From assembly GCA_031267995.1 (NCBI GenBank), contig JAIRXZ010000102.1:1-6680 (forward strand): a stretch of DNA of 6,680 bases, written 5' to 3'. The stretch is from Odoribacteraceae bacterium. GTDB lineage: Bacteria; Bacteroidota; Bacteroidia; Bacteroidales; Marinifilaceae. Under the pieces are notes generated by a model. The model was not told the DNA's origin. It saw only the letters and a list, made by a program, of their open reading frames with translations, and ran no database searches. Below, piece by piece: positions 1 to 5,267 of this stretch (its first letter is position 1; the number at the start of each line of letters is the position of its first letter). The translations under genes and the position numbers were made by a program.

Positions 1-801
1 GTACCGGTCGCCGGCGGGAGCGCTGGGGGGAAGGGCCGCGGGGGCGACGTGGCCGGCGGTGCTGTAGTTGTAGAGGCGGACGTTTGCCAGCCAGAAGTCA
101 ACCACCGCGTCGCCCACGGTGATGTCCACCTTGGCAATCATCCGGGTGAGGCTGATGGTGGGGCTGGAGGAACCGACGACGAAACCGTTGCTGTATCCCC
201 ACATCGGAATACGGTCGAAGGTGGCCGGCCACTGGTTGCCGACAACGGGGGCGATGCTTCTGGTGATGGCGGCGAGGACGTCTTCGCGGCTGTCGTTGGT
301 GAACGAGGCGCCGGTGGTGGCGGGCGGGTACGTGGTGGGAATCATCGCGCGGGCGTTGGCCAACACCACTATATTATAGGTGTTCGCAGGCAGTTTCACG
401 GTGAATTGGTTGGAGACGGGTTTTGTACCGATGGCGCGGTAAACGATGTCGTCTGTTGACGGGTCAAAGAGGAGCACGTCGATGGTTTCGACGGTGGTCT
501 CGTCCATCGCGCGGGTGGGCGCGCCGGGGACGGTAAACGATAAGGTGACGAGATGTTCCCCATCGCCAACGGCGGGGTTGCCCTCGTTGACATTCGTCAC
601 GCACGATGCGGCGAGGGCGAGGATCGCGGCCGGTACAAATAATTGCGCACATGAAAAAAGGCGGGTAACTATATAAGGTATGGTTGCTCGCCCGTGGCGG
701 GCGTGCTGCCCGCCGTACCGGATCTCCGGTACTCTTCTATTTTCTTGGGGTGTTCCTGCCTGTAAACAGGAGATAGTCTCTTTCGCGTTCACTTGTTTCA
801 T
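1..801 (-). CDS. FimA/Mfa-type (type V pilus) lipoprotein, 3' end beyond window
   Basis: The frame reads 267 codons from an ATG at 801 and runs off the left edge. It looks like a surface lipoprotein of the Bacteroidales fimbrillin superfamily (FimA/Mfa1 subunits or Mfa2/FimB-type anchors), exported, lipidated and carried to the outer membrane. A hydrophobic stretch at residues 54-65 ends in the lipobox LAASC, giving lipidated Cys67. An Arg (R97, in PTRAMDE) lies before the strand VETIDVLLFDP (104-114), as in pilins trimmed by an Arg-specific protease. Next come FTVKLPANTYNIVVLANA (133-150) and SLTRMIAKVDITV (217-229), typical of the fimbrillin N-terminal domain. The signal peptide would be 66 residues, unusually long, with palindrome-encoded residues around 24-36. 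The only in-frame ATG/GTG starts before the lipobox are ATG 801 and GTG 792, and a good promoter sits about 50 bp upstream. The family call is firm; whether it is shaft, tip or anchor subunit is not. Confidence 0.8.
   Translation of the reverse strand, partial: MKQVNAKETISCLQAGTPQENRRVPEIRYGGQHARHGRATIPYIVTRLFSCAQLFVPAAILALAASCVTNVNEGNPAVGDGEHLVTLSFTVPGAPTRAMDETTVETIDVLLFDPSTDDIVYRAIGTKPVSNQFTVKLPANTYNIVVLANARAMIPTTYPPATTGASFTNDSREDVLAAITRSIAPVVGNQWPATFDRIPMWGYSNGFVVGSSSPTISLTRMIAKVDITVGDAVVDFWLANVRLYNYSTAGHVAPAALPPSAPAGDRY
696..731. repeat. Double palindrome inside the lipoprotein leader coding sequence
   Basis: Two perfect inverted repeats lie almost side by side: GGCGGGC-GTGCT-GCCCGCC (696-714, 7-bp arms) and TACCGGA-TC-TCCGGTA (716-731, 7-bp arms). 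They fall within codons of about residues 24-36 of the lipoprotein, in its predicted cytoplasmic n-region. The GC-rich palindromic character resembles the intergenic repeats at 1081-1296, though the bases are not the same. It is either a palindromic element that entered the gene in frame or part of the mRNA leader if translation really starts further in. Confidence 0.6.
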
Positions 802-853
802 CAATATGTTATTTGTTCCATTTTTTATCCCGCCACAATTTCTTTCGATGGGA

Positions 854-884
854 CAAATATAAATCGGACTTTCGGAACAACAAT
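854..884 (-). promoter_or_regulatory. Bacteroidetes-type promoter of the fimbrial lipoprotein gene
   Basis: On the minus strand, TATATTTG (854-861) matches the Bacteroidetes -7 consensus TAnnTTTG exactly. ATTG (881-884) lies 19 nt upstream, as expected for the -33 TTG element. Transcription would start near 847, leaving a leader of roughly 45 nt before the ATG at 801. This supports the start chosen for the lipoprotein gene. Confidence 0.6.
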
Positions 885-1080
885 GGCGAAAAGCGAAAAA
901 AATGATTGAAATGCGGAAAAAACTTCCAAAGACGGGAATTATAGTGTCAGAAAGTGGAAAAACGAAGGCCGATAGGTGGTATTTCTGTGTCCATATCGGT
1001 GTGTCACGCGGGTGCGGGGGTAGAAAAGAGGTCGCGCGCGACAGCGCACGCGGCGATTTTTTTTCGATATTGGCATTTCG

Positions 1081-1104
1081 TGAGACGTAGCGTGCTACGT
1101 CTCA
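1081..1104. repeat. Perfect 24-bp palindrome
   Basis: TGAGACGTAGC and its exact reverse complement GCTACGTCTCA are separated by only GT, giving 11-bp arms. Its right half belongs to the 33-bp direct repeat that recurs at 1231-1263. No poly-T follows on either strand, so it is not an obvious terminator. Confidence 0.85.
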
Positions 1105-1119
1105 CATCACGGGCACGGG
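1087..1119 (+). repeat. 33-bp direct repeat, copy 1
   Basis: This copy matches 1231-1263 at 28 of 33 positions by hand alignment. The shared core ACGTCTCACATC is identical in both. The two copies bracket the opposed GGGCGAAT elements. Confidence 0.75.
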
Positions 1120-1130
1120 CTACAAGCCCG
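1116..1130. repeat. Short GC palindrome
   Basis: CGGGCT-ACA-AGCCCG forms a perfect 6-bp stem with a 3-nt loop. It is part of the palindrome cluster and follows direct repeat copy 1. Confidence 0.65.
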
Positions 1131-1140
1131 CGCCAGCGGG

Positions 1141-1166
1141 AGGGCGAATAATTATTCGCCCCTACA
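1141..1166 (-). repeat. GGGCGAAT palindromic element, copy 1 (minus orientation)
   Basis: The core GGGCGAATAATTATTCGCCC (1142-1161) is a perfect 20-bp palindrome. The flanking CCTACA makes it directional: read on the minus strand it matches the element at 1201-1226 at 24 of 26 positions. This type of short palindromic unit is dispersed in many bacterial genomes, in REP-like fashion. Confidence 0.8.
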
Positions 1167-1200
1167 GCAGGGCGAACGATCCCGTGGTGGTAAATAACAC

Positions 1201-1226
1201 CGTAGGGGCGAATAATCATTCGCCCT
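1201..1226 (+). repeat. GGGCGAAT palindromic element, copy 2 (plus orientation)
   Basis: The core at 1206-1225 has 8-bp arms GGGCGAAT and ATTCGCCC around AATC. With its GTAGG flank it is the inverted counterpart of the copy at 1141-1166, with 34 bp between the two. Paired opposite orientation is typical of REP-like doublets. No transposase is visible in the window. Confidence 0.8.
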
Positions 1227-1230
1227 GGAC

Positions 1231-1263
1231 GCGGCGTGCCACGTCTCACATCGCGGGTACGGG
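1231..1263 (+). repeat. 33-bp direct repeat, copy 2
   Basis: This is the second copy of the repeat at 1087-1119, with five transition differences. Here the left arm of the palindrome seen in copy 1 is absent, so this copy does not form the 24-bp hairpin. Confidence 0.75.
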
Positions 1264-1276
1264 AGGAATAAAGGAA

Positions 1277-1296
1277 TCGCGCGCCTACGCGCGCGA
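1277..1296. repeat. Perfect CG-rich hairpin
   Basis: TCGCGCGC-CTAC-GCGCGCGA has 8-bp arms and a 4-nt loop. It is made almost wholly of CG dinucleotides and is followed by a G-run at 1303-1309. No T-tract follows, so its role is unknown. Confidence 0.7.
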
Positions 1297-1312
1297 GGCG
1301 GCGGGGGGGACG

Positions 1313-1347
1313 AAGAAAGGCGGCTCGAATAGAACATCGAGCCGCCT
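1313..1347 (-). terminator. Rho-independent terminator of the zinc peptidase gene
   Basis: A perfect 10-bp stem, GGCGGCTCGA (1319-1328) with TCGAGCCGCC (1337-1346), encloses an 8-nt loop, and an A-T pair extends it. On the minus strand it is followed by TTTCTT and lies about 36 bp past the peptidase stop. On the plus strand it is followed by TCTCTCTTTTT, so it could also stop transcription entering from the left. Confidence 0.75.
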
Positions 1348-1382
1348 CTCTCTTTTTCAGGCCGCGTGGGACGGGGGCGATT

Positions 1383-2069
1383 TTAGTCCCGCCGCGACAG
1401 GAAGATCATCACGTAGTAGAGCAGCGTTGCCAGCGAGGAGAGGGCTGCCACGACGTAGGTGTAGGCCGCCCATTTGAGGGCGTCGCGGGCGTAGGGTTGC
1501 GACTCGAAGGTGGTGATGCCCGACGATTTGAGCCACACCAGGGCGCGGCGGCTGGCGTCGATCTCCACGGGCAACGTGACGAAGCTGAATAACGTCGTCA
1601 GACCAAAGAGGCAAATGCCCACCAGGAGCAACGGGGGGAACGTCTCCACCATCAGGATGCCGGCCAACAGCACCCAGGACATCCAGCGCGAGGCAAACGA
1701 TACGGCCGGCACGAGCGCCGAACGCAAGGATAACAGGCTGTAGGCCTTGGCGTGTTGCAGGGCGTGGCCACATTCGTGAGCCGCTACCGCCGCCGCGGCC
1801 ACGTTGGCAGCGTGGTAGACGTCCTGGCTGAGGTTGATGGTTTTGTTGGTGGGGTTGTAGTGGTCGGTGAGCTGGCCGGAGACACTGCCGATTTTGACCC
1901 CGTGGACGTTGTTGTCCTTCAGCATTTTTTCTACGACGTCGCGCCCCGTCATCCCGTTGACCGTCGGGATTTTGGAGTATTTCTCGAAGCGCCTTTTTAA
2001 CTGCCAGCTAACAAGCCAGCTGAGCAACGCGAATCCAATGAAAATGATCCACACGATTCCTAATTCCAT
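1383..2069 (-). CDS. Membrane-bound neutral zinc metallopeptidase (YugP / Zn_peptidase_2 family)
   Basis: A complete 228-residue protein, a normal length for this family. Residues 4-22 form an N-terminal membrane anchor followed by the basic stretch KRRFEKY. The zinc site HECGH is at 98-102 (in VAAHECGHALQH): the two His bind zinc and Glu99 is the catalytic base. VEIDASRRAL (168-177) is the conserved family motif that probably supplies the third zinc ligand (Glu169 or Asp171). Hydrophobic segments at about 131-165 and 201-225 are likely membrane helices, so the active site lies close to the membrane. Substrates are not known to me; the family is widespread and poorly characterised. The ATG at 2069 begins the hydrophobic anchor directly, which supports this start. 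It is transcribed away from fusA2 and ends in a strong terminator, so it is probably a single-gene unit. Confidence 0.9.
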   Translation of the reverse strand: MELGIVWIIFIGFALLSWLVSWQLKRRFEKYSKIPTVNGMTGRDVVEKMLKDNNVHGVKIGSVSGQLTDHYNPTNKTINLSQDVYHAANVAAAAVAAHECGHALQHAKAYSLLSLRSALVPAVSFASRWMSWVLLAGILMVETFPPLLLVGICLFGLTTLFSFVTLPVEIDASRRALVWLKSSGITTFESQPYARDALKWAAYTYVVAALSSLATLLYYVMIFLSRRD

Positions 2070-2141
2070 AGCTATTCTTTTTTTTGTGTTTATAATTGAA
2101 CGTTTTTTCGCCCGTCAAAAAACATGCCAGGCACCGGATTG

Positions 2142-2149
2142 CAAAGGTG
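2142..2149 (-). promoter_or_regulatory. Possible -7 element for the zinc peptidase gene
   Basis: The minus strand reads CACCTTTG, one mismatch from TAnnTTTG, about 73 bp upstream of the ATG at 2069. I found no convincing -33 TTG at the right spacing, so this is a weak call. Confidence 0.25.
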
Positions 2150-2171
2150 GTGACAATTTTTTCTATTCCGG

Positions 2172-2201
2172 TTGTTTTTTAAGAAAATACTTGCTACTTT
2201 G
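2172..2201 (+). promoter_or_regulatory. Probable promoter of the EF-G2 gene
   Basis: TTG at 2172-2174 and TACTTTG at 2195-2201 are 20 nt apart. The -7 box is one base shorter than TAnnTTTG. The AT-rich leader of about 50 nt to the ATG at 2259 carries no Shine-Dalgarno, as is usual in Bacteroidetes. Confidence 0.45.
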
Positions 2202-2258
2202 TGACGCTTTTTAAAGATCAATCAACCTTTAATATTAATCTTAAAACAGTTCTCTTAC

Positions 2259-4418
2259 ATGAAGACCTATAAACCAAAAGAGATCAAAAACATCGCCCTT
2301 GTCGGGAGTTCCGGTTCCGGGAAAACCACGCTGGCGGAATCCATGCTTTTCGAGGGCGGGGTGATCCCGCGCAGGGGTAGTATCGGCGCGAAAAATACCT
2401 CTTCGGACTACCGGCCGGTGGAGCAGGAGTACGGCTCGTCCGTCTTCCCCGCCGTGCTTTACACGGAGTGGAAGGAGCACAAGCTCAATTTTATTGATAC
2501 CCCGGGGGCGGATGATTTTGTCGGGGGGGTTATCTCCGCGCTGAACGTGGCGGATACCGGTATCATGGTGATTAACGCCGTCAGGGGCGTGGAGGTGGGT
2601 ACCGAGATTATCGGTCGGCACGCGAAGCGATTGAACAAGCCGCTGCTGTTCGTGATCAACCAGCTGGATCACGAGAAGGCCAATTTCGAGCAGGCCGTGG
2701 AGCAACTGAAGGCCACGTACGGGGCGAAGATGGTGCAGATACAGTACCCGGTGAATCCCGGCCTCGGCTTTAACCAGGTGGTGGATGTGCTGAAGATGGA
2801 GATGTACCAGTGGAAGCCCGAAGGGGGGAAACCGGACGTGCTCCCTATCCCCGCCGGGGAACAGGAGAAGGCCGAGGAGCTGCATAACGCGCTGATAGAG
2901 GCGGCCGCCGAGAATGACGAGTCGCTGATGGAACTCTTTTTCGAGAAGGGGACGCTGTCCGAGGAGGAGATGCGCGCCGGGATTAAAAAGGGGTTGGTCA
3001 CGCGCGGGATGTTCCCGATTTTCTGCGTTTCCGCCGAGAAGGATATGTGCGTGCGGCGCTTTATGGAGTTCGTTATTAATGTTACTCCCAGCCCCTGCGA
3101 GATGCCCGCGAGCGTTACCACGGATGGGGTGCCCGTCCCGTATGACGAGAACGGGCCGACGTCGCTGTACATGTTTAATACCACGGTGGAGCCGCACCTG
3201 GGCGAGGTGATCTATTTTAAGGTGATCTCCGGGGTGGTGCACGAGGGCGATGATTTGTATAACGCCACGAATGATACCAAGGAGCGTATCTCGCAGCTGT
3301 ATGCCGTGGCCGGGAAGAATCGTACCAAGGTGACCGAGATGATGGCCGGGGATATCGGGGCTACCGTGAAACTGAAGAACACGGGCAACGGGGATACGCT
3401 GAGCCTGAAGGATGTTGATTACAGGTTCGAGCGAATTGTTTACCCGAACTCGCGCTACCGCGCCGCCATCAGGGCGTTGAATAATAGTGAGGAGGAGAAG
3501 CTGTCCGAGATTTTGCAGCGCATCCACCAGGAGGATCCAAGTTTTCTCGTGGAGTATTCCAAGGAGCTGAAGCAGACGATCGTTTCGGGTCAGGGCGAGT
3601 TTCACCTGAACACGATGAAGTGGCGCATCGAGCATAACGATAAGATCGAGATCGAGTATTTCGCCCCGCGGATTCCCTACCGGGAGACGATCACGAGGCA
3701 GGCGCAGGCGGATTATCGCCACAAGAAGCAGTCGGGCGGCGCCGGGCAGTTTGGCGAGGTGCACCTGTTGATAGAGCCGTTCGTGGAGGGGGCGCCCGAT
3801 CCCGTTATGTACAAGATTCATAACGTGGATACCAAGATTTCCGTCAAAGACCGGGAGGAGACGGAACTCCCGTGGGGCGGGAAGTTGATCTTCTACAACG
3901 CTATCGTGGGCGGCGTGATTGACGCGCGCTTTATGCCCGCTATCCTGAAGGGTATCATGGAGAAGATGGAGGAGGGGCCGCTGACCGGGTCGTATGCCCG
4001 CGATATCCGCGTGACTGTCTATGACGGGAAGATGCACCCCGTGGATTCCAACGAGATATCCTTCCGCCTGGCCGGGAGAAACGCGTTTAGCTCCGCTTTC
4101 AAACAGGCTGCCCCGAAGATCCTGGAGCCGGTTTACGACGTGGAGGTGCTTGTCCCCGATGACGTGATGGGGGACGTGATGGGCGATTTGCAAACGCGAC
4201 GCGCCATCATCATGGGCATGGAGGCCGATTCCGGGTTCCAGAAGCTGATGGCCAAGGTGCCTCTCAAGGAGATGCAGCGCTACTCTACCGCACTTAGCTC
4301 GATCACGGGCGGGCGGGCTACCTTTACCATGAAGTTCGCCAGCTACGAGAAAGTCCCCGGCGAAATCCAGGAGGAGCTGCTGAAAAGCTACGAGGAGGCT
4401 AAAGATTCCGACGAGTAA
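2259..4418 (+). CDS. fusA2: Elongation factor G paralogue (EF-G2 type) with degenerate GTPase centre
   Basis: Complete 719-residue EF-G-like protein that should bind the ribosome and promote tRNA-mRNA translocation. The G domain keeps a P-loop, GSSGSGKT (16-23). Switch I reads EQEYGSS (55-61) where EF-G has EQERGIT; the G3 motif is DTPGADDF (80-87) where EF-G has DTPGHVDF, so the catalytic His is Ala84; NKxD is NQLD (134-137). Domain IV is well kept: SGGAGQFGEV (492-501) and the tip loop GKMHPVDSNE (590-599) with His593. A domain V-like C-terminus runs to about 700. The sequence closely resembles, from memory, Bacteroides EF-G2, reported to work without GTP hydrolysis and to be needed in carbon starvation and gut colonisation. 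It is therefore inferred to be the auxiliary rather than the housekeeping EF-G. Codons favour AAG, GAG, CTG and GTG, unlike downstream uvrD. The ATG follows an AT-rich leader and is the natural start. Confidence 0.93.
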   Translation: MKTYKPKEIKNIALVGSSGSGKTTLAESMLFEGGVIPRRGSIGAKNTSSDYRPVEQEYGSSVFPAVLYTEWKEHKLNFIDTPGADDFVGGVISALNVADTGIMVINAVRGVEVGTEIIGRHAKRLNKPLLFVINQLDHEKANFEQAVEQLKATYGAKMVQIQYPVNPGLGFNQVVDVLKMEMYQWKPEGGKPDVLPIPAGEQEKAEELHNALIEAAAENDESLMELFFEKGTLSEEEMRAGIKKGLVTRGMFPIFCVSAEKDMCVRRFMEFVINVTPSPCEMPASVTTDGVPVPYDENGPTSLYMFNTTVEPHLGEVIYFKVISGVVHEGDDLYNATNDTKERISQLYAVAGKNRTKVTEMMAGDIGATVKLKNTGNGDTLSLKDVDYRFERIVYPNSRYRAAIRALNNSEEEKLSEILQRIHQEDPSFLVEYSKELKQTIVSGQGEFHLNTMKWRIEHNDKIEIEYFAPRIPYRETITRQAQADYRHKKQSGGAGQFGEVHLLIEPFVEGAPDPVMYKIHNVDTKISVKDREETELPWGGKLIFYNAIVGGVIDARFMPAILKGIMEKMEEGPLTGSYARDIRVTVYDGKMHPVDSNEISFRLAGRNAFSSAFKQAAPKILEPVYDVEVLVPDDVMGDVMGDLQTRRAIIMGMEADSGFQKLMAKVPLKEMQRYSTALSSITGGRATFTMKFASYEKVPGEIQEELLKSYEEAKDSDE

Positions 4419-4427
4419 AACAAAACA

Positions 4428-4451
4428 GGGGCGCGTCGGGTGGCGCGCCTC
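4428..4451 (+). terminator. Weak hairpin between fusA2 and rsmE
   Basis: GGCGCG (4430-4435) pairs with CGCGCC (4444-4449) around an 8-nt loop, and outer G-T and G-C pairs are possible. The following sequence is CTTCCC rather than a T-run, so termination would be partial at best. It leaves open read-through from fusA2 into rsmE. Confidence 0.25.
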
Positions 4452-4463
4452 CTTCCCACGTTT

Positions 4464-5174
4464 ATGTATCTGTTTTATGTTCCCCGCTTCGATGGTGGCG
4501 ACTATCTTCTGCCGGAGGAGGAGTCGAGACACTGCGTTAAGGTGCTCCGCCTCGCGGCGGGCGATTGCTTGTCTATCACCGATGGCAGGGGAGGGCTGTT
4601 TCTCTGCCGGGTTGTCCGCGCCGATGCCAAGCGTTGCGAAATCACCTGCGTCGAGCGTACCAAGGGGGATGACCGGCGGGCGTTTGGCCTCCACGTTGCC
4701 GTCGCTCCCACGAAAAATATCGAGCGATTCGAGTGGTTTCTCGAAAAGTGCACCGAGGTTGGTATTGATGAAGTGACTCCTCTTTTATGCGATCGCTCGG
4801 AACGGAGAATAATTCACCCCGATCGCCTCGAGAAAATCATCGTCGCCGCCATGAAACAGTCTCTCAAAACCTACCTGCCCGCCCTGCACCCGTTGACGCC
4901 TGTCCGCGAGTTTCTCCGCCGCCCGCGGGAGTCGTCCGGCTTCATCGCTCACTGTGGCGAGGGGGAACGCCAGCCCCTGCACCGCTTGTACTCTCCGGGA
5001 CGCGACGCCGTCATTCTTATCGGCCCCGAGGGAGATTTTTCGCCCGACGAAATCCGCCTTGCCGCCGACAACGGGTTCCTCCCCGTTAGCCTCGGACAAA
5101 GCCGCCTCCGCACCGAAACCGCCGGCATCGTTGCCTGCCATACCATCCATCTCGTCAACGCGATGGAGAGATGA
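4464..5174 (+). CDS. rsmE: 16S rRNA (uracil1498-N3)-methyltransferase RsmE
   Basis: A 236-residue SPOUT-class methyltransferase that uses S-adenosylmethionine to methylate N3 of U1498 in helix 44 of 16S rRNA, in the assembled 30S subunit. Residues 1-70 form the PUA-like RNA-binding domain (MYLFYVPRF at the start, then a HCVKVLRL segment). The knotted SAM site is shown by ILIGPEGDFSPDEI (184-197) and LGQSRLRTETAGIVA (210-224), both hallmark RsmE motifs. KQSLKTYLP (131-139) fits Bacteroidetes members. I chose the ATG at 4464 over an in-frame GTG at 4440, because RsmE proteins usually open with a short M-x-x-F-Y-type sequence and the GTG would sit inside the GC hairpin. It lies 45 bp after fusA2, so co-transcription is possible; both products act on the ribosome. 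Length matches the family (E. coli 243). Confidence 0.95.
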   Translation: MYLFYVPRFDGGDYLLPEEESRHCVKVLRLAAGDCLSITDGRGGLFLCRVVRADAKRCEITCVERTKGDDRRAFGLHVAVAPTKNIERFEWFLEKCTEVGIDEVTPLLCDRSERRIIHPDRLEKIIVAAMKQSLKTYLPALHPLTPVREFLRRPRESSGFIAHCGEGERQPLHRLYSPGRDAVILIGPEGDFSPDEIRLAADNGFLPVSLGQSRLRTETAGIVACHTIHLVNAMER

Positions 5175-5231
5175 CGGGAAATAATCAACCCCCACCATAT
5201 CCCTCGACGACGCCTCCCGGCGCCTTTTTGC

Positions 5232-5239
5232 TATCTTCG
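5232..5239 (+). promoter_or_regulatory. Possible -7 element for the helicase gene
   Basis: TATCTTCG is one mismatch from TAnnTTTG and is preceded by TTGC, just as the -7 box of fusA2 is. A TTG at -33 is not evident. It would give a leader of about 20-25 nt to the GTG start at 5268. Confidence 0.3.
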
Positions 5240-5267
5240 CGACCGGGATCACTAAAACAAAAACATC

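Larger units (their letters stand above)
862..1382. other. Repeat-rich noncoding spacer
   Basis: About 520 bp separate the zinc peptidase stop from the lipoprotein promoter. From 885 to about 1030 I see nothing recognisable beyond purine-rich sequence. From 1031 to 1296 the spacer is dense with palindromes, listed separately, including GTCGCGCGCGAC at 1031-1042 and a run of eight or more T at about 1057-1064. The terminator of the zinc peptidase gene is at 1313-1347. Short open frames here (for example 902-1090 plus) run through the repeats, resemble nothing known to me, and are not called. Confidence 0.7.

Noticed and set aside
464..652. ATG at 652 as start of the lipoprotein gene
   Set aside because: It is in another frame from the lipobox and fimbrillin sequence and yields an Arg-rich nonsense protein.
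981..1001. CCGATA...TATCGG inverted pair around 969-999
   Set aside because: The arms are only 6 bp with a loop of about 19 nt, which is expected by chance in a region this size.
902..1090. Small plus-strand open frame of 62 codons in the spacer
   Set aside because: It starts in AT-rich sequence and runs into palindromic repeats. It has no recognisable motif and no good promoter, and its C-terminal half is repeat-derived.
4440..4463. GTG start eight codons upstream for rsmE
   Set aside because: It lies within the GC hairpin after fusA2, and the ATG at 4464 gives the normal RsmE N-terminus.
2241..4694. Open frame of 817 codons on the minus strand opposite fusA2 and the start of rsmE
   Set aside because: It is the antisense shadow of two clearly recognised genes. 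The G+C-rich codon choice avoids TTA, CTA and TCA in that frame, and the translation is rich in His, Arg and Leu with no recognisable domain.
5211..5229. Possible terminator after rsmE (CGCC-TCCC-GGCG followed by CCTTTTTG)
   Set aside because: The stem is only 4 bp and is separated from the T-run, which more likely belongs to the uvrD promoter region.
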